Assembly (NCBI GenBank): GCA_948844705.1
Contig: CAQNVT010000036.1
Span: 1 to 14,270 of the forward strand
Direction of reading: 5' to 3'
DNA from: an uncultured Dorea sp.
GTDB taxonomy: Bacteria > Bacillota > Clostridia > Lachnospirales > Lachnospiraceae
DNA length: 14,270 nt
Shown here: positions 6,311 through 13,464 of the stretch, piece by piece
Position numbering within the stretch: the first letter of the stretch is position 1
Layout: every line of letters begins with the position of its first letter
Program-made: the position numbers and the translations under genes
The notes under the pieces: model-generated
Told to the model about the DNA's origin: nothing
Database searches by the model: none
What the model saw: only the letters and a program-made list of their open reading frames with translations

Positions 6311-6347
6311 GTAATGTTACTGTTTATTTCCTTCACAGTAACATTAC
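6311..6347 (-). promoter_or_regulatory. Strong hairpin, flgE-flbD gap (first of two)
   Basis: In transcript sense GTAATGTTACTGT pairs perfectly with ACAGTAACATTAC (13 bp) around an 11-base purine-rich loop GAAGGAAATAA. It starts 15 bases after the flgE stop. Its 3' arm end joins the next hairpin through the 10-base palindrome ATTACGTAAT (6306-6315), so alternative pairings are possible. The loop contains a GGA, the core of CsrA sites; that link is speculative. Confidence 0.7.
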
Positions 6348-6362
6348 GCTTACTTTACTTGA

Positions 6363-7664
6363 TTACCGTTTCATATTAACCAGCTCCGAGAGCATCTCGT
6401 CTGTTACCGTGATAATCTTGGAATTCGCCTGGAATCCTCTCTGCGTCGTAATCATATTCGAGAATTCATTTGCCAGGTCTACGTTCGCCATCTCAAGATA
6501 GCCGCCCATGATCTTGCCAGACGGGCCTCCGTTCGGCTTCATCGCATCTACGATACCCGCATTCGCGCCGGGAGTATAGTAATAACCGCTGGTCTTCTCA
6601 AGACCGTTCGGATTCCCTACTGTAACAAGGGCAATCTGTCCGATCGCGATCGTACGGTTCTGCTTATCGACGCCGATGATTGTTCCGTCCTCGTTGATCT
6701 TGTAGCTCTGGATCTCATACTGTCTGTTCGTATCCGGATCGTTCGGAATACGGATCGCCGAGAGTTCGTCAGAATACTTCGCCGCAACACCCGGAACCCA
6801 GACCGTTCCTTTTATCAACTGATTGTCTCTGGTGATTGTCGTGCTAAAGGTGCCTCCCAGATTCTCAATATTACTGTTGTTATCGCCCACCTGCTTTGCC
6901 TCAATTTTAATATTTACTTTTGCAATGCCGGTTGCGTCGTCCATATTCGTAGCGACCGAATCAAAACTGAAATTATAATTCTGAAGACCGTTGGTACTGG
7001 CCGCAGCCTGCTTCTGCCATTCCTCAAAAATCTCTACATAGTCGTTTTCTCTGCTGTTAGAGCTAAATGTTTTTGTTGTAGTAACCGGAATACCTCCAAA
7101 CATGATTGTATTCTGTCCATTTGCCCCCGCAACAAACCTGAACTCTGCATTTTCCATAAGATACGTACTCTTCGCAGCCGAAGTTTCCGGAATGCCCGTT
7201 CCCTCCTCAACTGCATATCCGTATACATAGCTTCTCTGGTCGTCTACCAGATATCCGTTGTTATCCACACGGAAGATACCTACTCTTGATAAGAACAATC
7301 CGGAATCCGCAACATCCGTAAAGGTTCCGTTTACCATATTACCCACAAGGAAGAATCCTGTTCCGTCAATCATACAATCCAGCGGATTGGCGGAAGGCGA
7401 CGGAGCGCCTGTTCCAAATTCATAAGTAATAGATGACAATGTAGAACCATAACCAACCTGAGACGCATTACGTCCGCCGGCCGCTCCTGCCGCCATGCTG
7501 CCGCCCGAGCCGTTGATCGAATTCGCATACATAGAATCCTGGAAGTTGAAGCTGTAAGATTTGAATCCCCATGTATTTACGTTTGCAATATTATTACCAA
7601 TTACATCCATCTTTGACTGATGGGTTCTAAGTCCGGCAACTGCCGCAACCATTGATCTGACCAT
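6363..7664 (-). CDS. flgE: Flagellar hook protein FlgE
   Basis: FlgE polymerises into the hook, the universal joint outside the cell. The 433 residues open with the axial-protein signature MVRSMVAAVAGLRTHQSKMD, then VIGNNIANVNTWGFK. A conserved NPLD-x-MIDGTGFFLV region (about 93-108) follows, then a variable surface domain (about 150-330). The C-terminal D0 helix is GGYLEMANVDLANEFSNMIT...RGFQANSKIITVTDEML. Length is typical for FlgE and well above FlgF/FlgG (about 260). It sits downstream of fliK and flgD, the hook ruler and cap. The ATG at 7664 follows AAAGAAAGGAAG. It has one cysteine (C97) in the conserved NPLD motif, which is unusual in an exported axial protein. The stop is followed by two hairpins. 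Confidence 0.95.
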   Translation of the reverse strand: MVRSMVAAVAGLRTHQSKMDVIGNNIANVNTWGFKSYSFNFQDSMYANSINGSGGSMAAGAAGGRNASQVGYGSTLSSITYEFGTGAPSPSANPLDCMIDGTGFFLVGNMVNGTFTDVADSGLFLSRVGIFRVDNNGYLVDDQRSYVYGYAVEEGTGIPETSAAKSTYLMENAEFRFVAGANGQNTIMFGGIPVTTTKTFSSNSRENDYVEIFEEWQKQAAASTNGLQNYNFSFDSVATNMDDATGIAKVNIKIEAKQVGDNNSNIENLGGTFSTTITRDNQLIKGTVWVPGVAAKYSDELSAIRIPNDPDTNRQYEIQSYKINEDGTIIGVDKQNRTIAIGQIALVTVGNPNGLEKTSGYYYTPGANAGIVDAMKPNGGPSGKIMGGYLEMANVDLANEFSNMITTQRGFQANSKIITVTDEMLSELVNMKR

Positions 7665-7702
7665 TTTTCATTACTTCCTTTCTTTTTCTTCTCTCGCTGT
7701 CC

Positions 7703-7716
7703 TTTGCATCTGCAAA
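7703..7716. repeat. 14-base palindrome in the gap before flgE
   Basis: TTTGCATCTGCAAA on the plus strand: 6-base arms TTTGCA/TGCAAA around two bases. It lies in the 89-base gap between the flagellar operon protein and flgE. The rest of that gap holds only the flgE ribosome binding site. It is short enough to be chance; no function is assigned. Confidence 0.4.
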
Positions 7717-7753
7717 TCGTACAGATACAGAAACCTCCATGAAATGGTCCGGC

Positions 7754-8143
7754 TTATATTAAGACAGCGCTGTCAATGTTTGTAAATATATTGTCCTTCA
7801 TCTCTGCTCCGGACATCGTCGTTATCACAACATTATTCGGAACGTTTACGATAAATGCCCCGCTTGCTCCGATAACCGCCACATCCTTCGCACCTTTTTC
7901 CTGAGCCTTCTTTACAGCCTGGTTGAGATCGCTTAAAAGTCCCTCCGTCATCTCGATTCCCCGCTGCTGTACCCTCTGCGCCGCGTGCTTGGAAAACTGA
8001 ACAGACTGAGGCCTGCCCGCCTCTTTTTGAAGAAGGTCTGCAAACTGTACGCTATTACCAGTGTTCGCTTTTGTCTGCAGTGCGGTCTGTGCATGCTGCA
8101 GCTTAAGTGTTCCGGCATTTGTAATCTGATTTACATTACTCAT
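7754..8143 (-). CDS. Flagellar operon protein, TIGR02530 family
   Basis: A 129-residue protein of the conserved but poorly understood 'flagellar operon protein' family (TIGR02530 / Flagellar_put), found between flgD and flgE in many Firmicutes. The signature is FSKHAAQRVQQRGIEMT (about residues 50-66), followed by a helix LLSDLNQAVKKAQEKGAKD. A beta-rich end follows: VAVIGASGAFIVNVPNNVVI and TTMSGAEM. The N-terminal 45 residues are polar, Gln-rich and likely disordered. It has no signal peptide, membrane segment or cysteine. By position it is probably linked to hook assembly (inference). The ATG at 8143 has AAGGCGG 10 bases upstream and is 42 bases from flgD. A nearby out-of-frame ATG closes after three codons and is not the start. 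Confidence 0.88.
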   Translation of the reverse strand: MSNVNQITNAGTLKLQHAQTALQTKANTGNSVQFADLLQKEAGRPQSVQFSKHAAQRVQQRGIEMTEGLLSDLNQAVKKAQEKGAKDVAVIGASGAFIVNVPNNVVITTMSGAEMKDNIFTNIDSAVLI

Positions 8144-8185
8144 TCATGTAACACCGCCTTTCACTTTACTCTTGCGCCTCGCGTC

Positions 8186-8710
8186 CTACTCTTTTCCCTC
8201 TTCTGTGGTTCCCTCTGTCTTATCCTCCGGAACGTCGCCAACTGCCATAACCTGTGACAGCTCATACTTCTTGCCGTCTACATATACCGAGGTCGCTCCG
8301 GTAAGATCTACGCCTGTTACCGTGCCTTTAATCTTCTCCTTGATTACCTCTTTGCCCTCGCTGTCTTTTTCTGTAATAGCAACCGTAACCTCTTTGCCGA
8401 GAAGCCCTGTAGAATAACTTGTCAAAGTTACTGTTGACAGATTATTAGTAACTGTCGAGAAATTAGCAACTGCTTCTGACAGCTTTGACATGGTAGACAT
8501 GGAAGACATCTGTACCATCTGATTTATCATTTCACTGTTATCCACCGGATTCGACATATCCTGATACTGTAACTGCGCCGCCATAAGCTTCCAATAATCG
8601 TCTGTCGTAAGAGAATTGCTGGAAACGGCTGATGACTGTGTCGATTTCTCTGAATTGTAAATAAATTGCGCCGCATCACTCATTAATGTGGTTGCATCTA
8701 CTCCTGCCAT
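8186..8710 (-). CDS. flgD: Flagellar hook capping protein FlgD (short form)
   Basis: FlgD caps the growing hook so that FlgE subunits can insert. The conserved N-terminal domain is clear: LTTDDYWKLMAAQLQYQDMS (34-53), then NPVDNSEMINQMVQMSSMST, matching the family's FLKLLxAQLxxQDPxNPxDNxEFxxQxxQFS. The C-terminal part (about 100-160) is beta-rich (LLGKEVTVAI, KIKGTVTGVDL, VYVDGKKYELSQV) and ends in an acidic Glu/Thr tail. At 174 residues it is near the short B. subtilis form and lacks the full FnIII/tudor extension of E. coli FlgD (231). The QDMSNP variant replaces the usual QDPxNP. The ATG at 8710 has GAAGGAG upstream; fliK ends 23 bases earlier. Pairing with the ruler FliK is expected functionally. 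Confidence 0.93.
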   Translation of the reverse strand: MAGVDATTLMSDAAQFIYNSEKSTQSSAVSSNSLTTDDYWKLMAAQLQYQDMSNPVDNSEMINQMVQMSSMSTMSKLSEAVANFSTVTNNLSTVTLTSYSTGLLGKEVTVAITEKDSEGKEVIKEKIKGTVTGVDLTGATSVYVDGKKYELSQVMAVGDVPEDKTEGTTEEGKE

Positions 8711-8733
8711 TTTTTATCTCCTTCTTTCTTTTT

Positions 8734-9864
8734 TTAAACTGCAAGCCCCAGTCTCAGCTTCTGAAGGAACTGCTCCGAATCCTCTGCGTCAGAATCCTTC
8801 TTACCGCCTTTTTGCTGTTCCTGTTCTGCGTTCTGACCGTTTTTCTGGTTCTCGTCTCTCGCCTGATTGAGATAATCGCTCTCCGGCTTCTCTACGATAA
8901 TGGTCGTTGTTCCGCCGAGATTCTTATCAATCACCTGACCGATCTCTCCCGCATTACGTCCCAGCACATCAAGCGCCTTTTTCTCCGTACAAAGAATAGA
9001 AACCGTTGCCTGCCCTTCCTGATACAGGATCTTAACCGCAATCTTCCCCAGATTCGCAGGCTCAATATGTATCTCAAACTCCTGCACGCCCTCTGATATC
9101 TTTGCCATAAGCTGGTCTGCAAGCTTCTCCGGAAGTGCTTCCGGCTGCGGTACATGCATTCTTACCGGCTCCTGCGGCTTTGTCTCATACACCGGTGCGG
9201 CTGTCTGCGGCTGCGTGGCTGCCTGTGCCTGCTCTGCCATATGGCTTCCTTCCTGTGTCATATCTCTTTGCTGTGAACTGAACGAAGCCTCATCCTCTTT
9301 CGCGGTTTCCATCCTGACATTTTCCTTCGGCGCCTCCGCAGCTTCTGTCTGCTTCGGTGCTTCTGTCTCCGTCTTCTGGACAGGCTCCTCCAATGCTGCT
9401 TCCGCAAGCTGAACCTCCGGCTTTACTGCATCCTCCGCCTGTACAAATGCTTCCGCAGGCTCTGCCTGGATTTCTGCTGTAAGCTGAACCTCCGGCATTA
9501 CTGCTTCCTCTGCGGCTTCCGGCTCTGCCTGGATTACCTCCGGGCGGAATCCCTGTGACATCTGGTATGCCGCGAGAAGATTCTCTGTCTTAGACTTATC
9601 ATCCTTTGCCGTCTCATCCTTTACGGCATCGTCCTTTGTGTCTTTAACATCCTTCGTGTCTTTTTCATTCTTTGGATTCTCCGGCTTCTTTTCTGCTTTC
9701 GTATCCCCTGATATATCTTTGCCGTCTTCCCGCTGTCCCTGATCCTGAAGAAGCTTTTTGAAGTCATCCTTCACGGCCTTCGTATTACCGGATGCGCTTC
9801 CTGACTTTGACACATCGCCGGTGCGGCCGCTTATGTCCGACATCTTTATGCTTATTTTGTCCAC
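8734..9864 (-). CDS. fliK: Flagellar hook-length control protein FliK
   Basis: FliK is the secreted ruler that stops hook growth and switches export to filament substrates by acting on FlhB. The 376 residues split into a long, highly charged, low-complexity N-terminal and central part (Lys/Asp-rich at about 30-90, Glu/Ala/Pro/Gln-rich at about 105-235) and a compact C-terminal Flg_hook domain (about 245-330). That domain carries EFEIHIEPANLGKIAVKI, ATVSILCTEKKALDVL and the family's P-x-xLG-x-[IV] core. The tail (335-376) is Gln/Lys-rich and ends in LQKLRLGLAV. The start is GTG at 9864, backed by AAAGGAGGAG 6 bases upstream; an ATG at codon 8 lacks such a site. Identity rests on the C-domain and position between fliJ and flgD. 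The central part contains imperfect in-frame repeats. Confidence 0.93.
   Translation of the reverse strand: MDKISIKMSDISGRTGDVSKSGSASGNTKAVKDDFKKLLQDQGQREDGKDISGDTKAEKKPENPKNEKDTKDVKDTKDDAVKDETAKDDKSKTENLLAAYQMSQGFRPEVIQAEPEAAEEAVMPEVQLTAEIQAEPAEAFVQAEDAVKPEVQLAEAALEEPVQKTETEAPKQTEAAEAPKENVRMETAKEDEASFSSQQRDMTQEGSHMAEQAQAATQPQTAAPVYETKPQEPVRMHVPQPEALPEKLADQLMAKISEGVQEFEIHIEPANLGKIAVKILYQEGQATVSILCTEKKALDVLGRNAGEIGQVIDKNLGGTTTIIVEKPESDYLNQARDENQKNGQNAEQEQQKGGKKDSDAEDSEQFLQKLRLGLAV
9406..9536 (-). repeat. Imperfect in-frame repeats in the FliK ruler region
   Basis: AAGCTGAACCTCCGGC occurs at 9406-9421 and 9481-9496 (75-base spacing), and GGCTCTGCCTGGATT recurs near 9458 and 9521. They encode PEVQL(T)AE and IQAEP-type blocks. 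The copies have diverged, unlike the near-identical repeats in fliY. Confidence 0.7.
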
Positions 9865-9900
9865 CGTGATCTCCTCCTTTCTTTTGATATTTTTTATATA

Positions 9901-9923
9901 GTAATCTGCATTTGCAGGATTAC
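9901..9923 (-). promoter_or_regulatory. Hairpin in the fliJ-fliK gap
   Basis: In transcript sense GTAATCCTGCA is opposed by TGCAGATTAC, giving a 9-10 bp stem with one bulged C and a very short loop. It begins 3 bases after the fliJ stop. What follows is A-rich, not U-rich, so it is not a standard terminator. The GTAAT/ATTAC ends match those of the first flgE-flbD hairpin. Confidence 0.6.
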
Positions 9924-9926
9924 CCC

Positions 9927-10382
9927 TTACGATACGCCAAGCTTTGCCATCGCTCTCTTTGTTACTACAAACTCTTCGATCAGCTGCTCCTCTTCCTTCT
10001 GAACACTCTTATCATACTCGGCTCTTTTTTTCTCCTTCAGCTTATCGATAGACGAGGTCTCCTTCTTTGCCTCCACCACTTCATTTCTCTTTGCTTCCTC
10101 TTTCATCTTAAGCTTCTTAAGCTGCTCCTGCCTCTGCTTGATCTTAATTCCCAGAGACTCCAGATAATTCTCATATGTATGTATCTCGCTGATTTTTATT
10201 CCATTTAATTGATTTTTTCTGAATTCAGCGGTACAGTCCCTGTGAAGCTGCTCCAATTCCTCTATGGCATGCTCGCACTCTCTTACCTTCATAAGTATTC
10301 TTGCGTGCTCCGCTTTGAGCCCGTCTAACACCTGCTCCTTATAACTGAGCACCGTATCAAGTGAAAAAAAGAACTTTTTCAT
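9927..10382 (-). CDS. fliJ: Flagellar export chaperone FliJ
   Basis: FliJ is the coiled-coil stalk of the export ATPase, linking the FliI hexamer to the FlhA gate and cycling chaperones. The 151-residue protein is almost entirely helical and charged, with heptad patterns through about residues 10-140 (for example AIEELEQLHRDCTAEFRKNQ and IKQRQEQLKKLKMKEEAKR). The N-terminal FFFSLDTVLSYKEQVLD matches the family's F-x-F-x-L-x-x-VL-x-x-[KR] start. Length equals the family norm (about 147). Its ATG overlaps the fliI stop as ATGA (10379-10382), a translational-coupling arrangement. There is no separate ylxF/motE-like gene between fliJ and fliK. Sequence alone is weakly diagnostic, but the start motif and position after fliI make it firm. 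Confidence 0.92.
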   Translation of the reverse strand: MKKFFFSLDTVLSYKEQVLDGLKAEHARILMKVRECEHAIEELEQLHRDCTAEFRKNQLNGIKISEIHTYENYLESLGIKIKQRQEQLKKLKMKEEAKRNEVVEAKKETSSIDKLKEKKRAEYDKSVQKEEEQLIEEFVVTKRAMAKLGVS

Positions 10383-11680
10383 CGCAATATCCTCTTCATA
10401 ATCTCTACAGATTGCTCATATGTAAAGCTTTCATCTATCTTCTGCATTAAGAACTCATTTACTTTATCGATCTTTGAAATAGCTCCGTCAAGCCTCGGAT
10501 TCGTCCCGGCCTTATAAGCGCCTATAGATATCAGGTCCTCGTTTTTGGAGTACACACTTAATATATCCCTCATCTTTGCCGCTGCCGCCTTATGTTCATC
10601 CGACACAATATTGGTCATCAAACGGGAAATGCTGGCATTTACATCTATGGCCGGGAAATGATTTTCATTGGCAAGCTTTCTGCTGAGTACGATATGTCCG
10701 TCAAGAATACCGCGGACCGTATCCGCAATAGGCTCATTCGTATCATCTCCTTCTACCAGTACCGTATAGACGCCGGTAATCGACCCCTTTTCAAAATTTC
10801 CGCTCCTCTCCAGAAGCTTTGGAAATTCCGCATATATGGAAGGCGTATATCCTCTTGCAACCGGCGGCTCTCCGGTCGCAAGGCCTATCTCACGCTGCGC
10901 CATTGCAAATCTGGTAAGCGAATCCATCATCAGAAGTACGTCCTTCCCCTGATCCTTAAAATACTCGGCTATCGTTGTCGCGACAAGGGGACATTTCATA
11001 CGAAGCATCGCAGGCTGATCTGATGTAGCCACAACAAGGACGCTTCTTTTCAGTCCCTCCGGCCCCAGATCCTTTTCGACAAATTCCAGAACCTCACGGC
11101 CTCGCTCTCCTACAAGAGCGATTACATTAATATCTGCTTTTACATTTTTCGCGATCATACCAAGCAATGTACTTTTTCCGACGCCGCTTCCCGCAAAAAT
11201 ACCAATACGCTGCCCCTTTCCTATCGTATTCAGTCCGTCGATCGCTTTTACGCCAAACTCTAAGGTATCTGTAATCGGAGGTCTTTTAAGCGGATTAATA
11301 TAAGTATTCTCGACATAATAATATCTCGGCGACGGGAAAGGCCCCAGATCATCCATCGGATTCCCTGTAGCATCTATAATACGCCCCCGCAGAAACTCAC
11401 CGACCGGTATCTTCAGACGACGCTTCGTATTCCTTACGAAGCTTCCCGCCGAAACACCGCTGATATTTTCGTATGCCATGAGCTGCATCTTTTCTCCCCG
11501 GAAGCCCACTACCTCAACCGGTATCTGCCTGTGCTTTTCTTCATTATAGATCATGGCAATATCGCCGATACTGGCGCGGTTCCCGGACGATTCCATAGCC
11601 ATTCCGACAACATTTTCTATTTTTCCTATATAACTTACTGTCTCTGACTTCTGAATCAATTCCGGCAGCTTTGAAAACAT
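10379..11680 (-). CDS. fliI: Flagellum-specific export ATPase FliI
   Basis: FliI is the hexameric ATPase of the flagellar type III export machine, related to F1 beta. From the ATG at 11680 it has 433 residues. It shows the N-terminal beta-barrel (about 12-90), Walker A GSGVGKST (164-171), GERGREV (191-197) with the catalytic Glu, and Walker B VLLMMDSLTRFA (D253). The FliI/InvC signature LATGEPPVARGYTPSIYAEF is also present. The C-terminal helical part ends EIMKRILR. An in-frame GTG at 11689 would add three residues, but it lies inside the sequence GAGGTG that serves as ribosome binding site for the ATG. fliH ends 13 bases upstream; fliJ overlaps the stop by 4 bases. Confidence 0.97.
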   Translation of the reverse strand: MFSKLPELIQKSETVSYIGKIENVVGMAMESSGNRASIGDIAMIYNEEKHRQIPVEVVGFRGEKMQLMAYENISGVSAGSFVRNTKRRLKIPVGEFLRGRIIDATGNPMDDLGPFPSPRYYYVENTYINPLKRPPITDTLEFGVKAIDGLNTIGKGQRIGIFAGSGVGKSTLLGMIAKNVKADINVIALVGERGREVLEFVEKDLGPEGLKRSVLVVATSDQPAMLRMKCPLVATTIAEYFKDQGKDVLLMMDSLTRFAMAQREIGLATGEPPVARGYTPSIYAEFPKLLERSGNFEKGSITGVYTVLVEGDDTNEPIADTVRGILDGHIVLSRKLANENHFPAIDVNASISRLMTNIVSDEHKAAAAKMRDILSVYSKNEDLISIGAYKAGTNPRLDGAISKIDKVNEFLMQKIDESFTYEQSVEIMKRILR

Positions 11681-11686
11681 ATTTTT

Positions 11687-11692
11687 CACCTC
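11687..11692 (-). promoter_or_regulatory. Ribosome binding site of fliI (decides start)
   Basis: GAGGTG, 6 bases before the ATG at 11680. The GTG within it is in frame with fliI and can be mistaken for the start codon; using it would leave no ribosome binding site. Confidence 0.75.
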
Positions 11693-11693
11693 G

Positions 11694-12464
11694 TTATACT
11701 CTTACGTTGTTCAATATATCTTTAATGTTTTCTAACTGTGTACTCACACTGGCATCTATAATCTCGTCCGGAAGCTCGATAATGCAGGTTCCGTCCTCTC
11801 CGTTATCCATCGTAATCAGCTTGATATTATCAGACAGTCCGGATAACGCCTCTAAAAATTCCGTATCTACTTCCATAGATATGCCGGTATCACATTTCGT
11901 GACATAAATTTTCGCCCACTGTTTTTTTCTGATCTTGTCGGTAGCAGAAAGGATCATCCTTTTGATAATATCACTGCTGGACTGCAGGCTGGTCTGAATA
12001 ATCTTTTCCGCAACCGCGAGCGAAATACGTTTCAAATCATCTATGTATTGTTCCAGTACCTTATCCTTTTCATGGGAAACATCATTCACAATATCTGCTA
12101 TATACCTGCGAAGCTTCGCAAGTTCCTCATCCAGAAGGACACGCTGCTCCTCATGCGCTTCGCGGAAACCATCTTCTCTTCCGGCTTCTCTGCCCTCATT
12201 ATAAGCCTGTTCACGCAAAAACTCGGCCTGCTCCCTGGCATCGCTTATGATCCGGTCCGCCTTCTGCCTCGCCTTTTCTAAAATCTCGTTCTCGGCATTG
12301 CGCGCAAGCTCTTCCTGCGCCCCCAAAGCATCCTCGTCTAAAGCCTCGTCGCCGGGCTCCTCCGTCTGCTCCTGTTCACTGATCTTAAATCCCGCAAAGA
12401 AATCAAAAGGCTTGATACCCTCCTTCTTTTCCGGGCCTTTTACAATCCTAGGCAATGATTTCAT
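11694..12464 (-). CDS. fliH: Flagellar assembly protein FliH
   Basis: FliH dimerises, binds the FliI N-terminus, and holds the ATPase near the C-ring. The 256 residues begin MKSLPRIVKGPEKKEGIKPF, a short basic start seen in clostridial FliH. An acidic Glu/Gln stretch (30-60) follows, then a long coiled coil (about 55-125: AENEILEKARQKADRIISDA, AREQAEFLREQAYNEGREAG) with the Gly-x3-Gly-like GREAGREDG. The C-terminal domain (about 130-256) is related to the V/F-ATPase E/delta subunits: ISLAVAEKIIQTSL, KIYVTKCD, LPDEIIDASVSTQLENI. It overlaps the 3' end of fliG by 17 bases and has only a weak AAAGG against its ATG, so it is probably translated by coupling to fliG. No defects are visible. Confidence 0.93.
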   Translation of the reverse strand: MKSLPRIVKGPEKKEGIKPFDFFAGFKISEQEQTEEPGDEALDEDALGAQEELARNAENEILEKARQKADRIISDAREQAEFLREQAYNEGREAGREDGFREAHEEQRVLLDEELAKLRRYIADIVNDVSHEKDKVLEQYIDDLKRISLAVAEKIIQTSLQSSSDIIKRMILSATDKIRKKQWAKIYVTKCDTGISMEVDTEFLEALSGLSDNIKLITMDNGEDGTCIIELPDEIIDASVSTQLENIKDILNNVRV

Positions 12465-13464
12465 CCTTTCCGCTCTTAACTATGATCAACTCTCCGGCCT
12501 CTTCGAGTCTTCTGATCACGCCGACGATACGCTGCTGAGCCTCCTCAACATCTCTCAGACGTACGTTAACCGTAACCTCAAGGTCGGACTGAATGCTTTC
12601 AGCCATACGGCTCGATACATTTGCAAAGACAAGCTGTTTGATATTTTCATCAGAGCCTTTAAGAGCGTATACAATATCCTTAACATCACATTCACGAATA
12701 AATCTCTGGATAGATCTGTTGTCCATAGATACGATATCCTCGAATACGAACATCTTCTTTCTGATCGTCTCCGCCAGCTCTTCGTTCTCCTTGCCAAGCT
12801 CGTCAAAGATGTATTTTTCATTCGCTCTGTCCATATGGTTCATAACGTCCGCTATGTAATCAATACCGCCGATCTTGGTAAAGTCGGATGTTGTAAGAAT
12901 AGATTCAAACCGTTTTTTAAGTGATTCCTCTACAATCTTGATCGCATCGGGGGAGGCGCTCTCCATCCTTGCAATGGCTTCTACCACCTTGATACGCTTT
13001 TCCTTTGGCAGCTCGCTGATTACGGTAGACGCCTGATCCGGATCTGCGTATGACAAAACCAGTGCAATCGTCTGTGCTCTTTCATGCTGGAGGAAGGAAA
13101 CCAGATTCTTTACATTACTTTTTCTCACAAACTCGAACGGACGTATCTGCAGAGATTTGGACAGCTTTTCAAGAAGCGTCTGAGCCGTACCCTCGCCAAA
13201 AGCCTTTTCAAGTACTGCTCTCGCATATTCCATACCGCCGTCGGTAACAACCTTCTGGGTCAGACATATCTTATAAAATTCATCCAGAACCTCTTCCATC
13301 TGTTCCGGCGTAACACGTCCGGCTTTCGCCACCTCGATCGTCAGCTTTTCAATATCACTCTCACTCAGATGCTGGTATATCTTCGATGCCTTATCAGCTC
13401 CAAGCGAAATAATAACCGCTGCCGCCTTCTGTTCCGACGACATCCCATTATTAGTTAGTTCCAT
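12448..13464 (-). CDS. fliG: Flagellar motor switch protein FliG
   Basis: FliG is the rotor protein that receives torque from MotA. From the ATG at 13464 it has 338 residues, the same length as B. subtilis FliG. The N-terminal domain (SSEQKAAAVIISLGADKASK) binds FliF. The middle domain contains QHERAQTIALVLSYADPDQA, where the usual EHPQ reads ERAQ (128-131). The hinge MFVFEDIV (238-245) is followed by the C-terminal torque domain with MDNRSIQRFIREC, VKDIVYALKGSD and VRLRDVEEAQQRIV, and the end IVKSGKDEIIA. The start was chosen because GGAGG lies 8 bases upstream; an ATG at 13479 would overlap that site and add five residues. The gene overlaps fliF by 14 bases and fliH by 17. Confidence 0.96.
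   Translation of the reverse strand: MELTNNGMSSEQKAAAVIISLGADKASKIYQHLSESDIEKLTIEVAKAGRVTPEQMEEVLDEFYKICLTQKVVTDGGMEYARAVLEKAFGEGTAQTLLEKLSKSLQIRPFEFVRKSNVKNLVSFLQHERAQTIALVLSYADPDQASTVISELPKEKRIKVVEAIARMESASPDAIKIVEESLKKRFESILTTSDFTKIGGIDYIADVMNHMDRANEKYIFDELGKENEELAETIRKKMFVFEDIVSMDNRSIQRFIRECDVKDIVYALKGSDENIKQLVFANVSSRMAESIQSDLEVTVNVRLRDVEEAQQRIVGVIRRLEEAGELIIVKSGKDEIIA

Noticed and set aside
6279..6347. Intrinsic terminator after flgE
   Set aside because: The stems are strong, but neither is followed by a U-run on the transcript, and the operon continues with a well-placed flbD.
7627..7740. Possible 37-codon small gene overlapping the start of flgE
   Set aside because: There is no ribosome binding site before its ATG, and the end is simply flgE in another frame.
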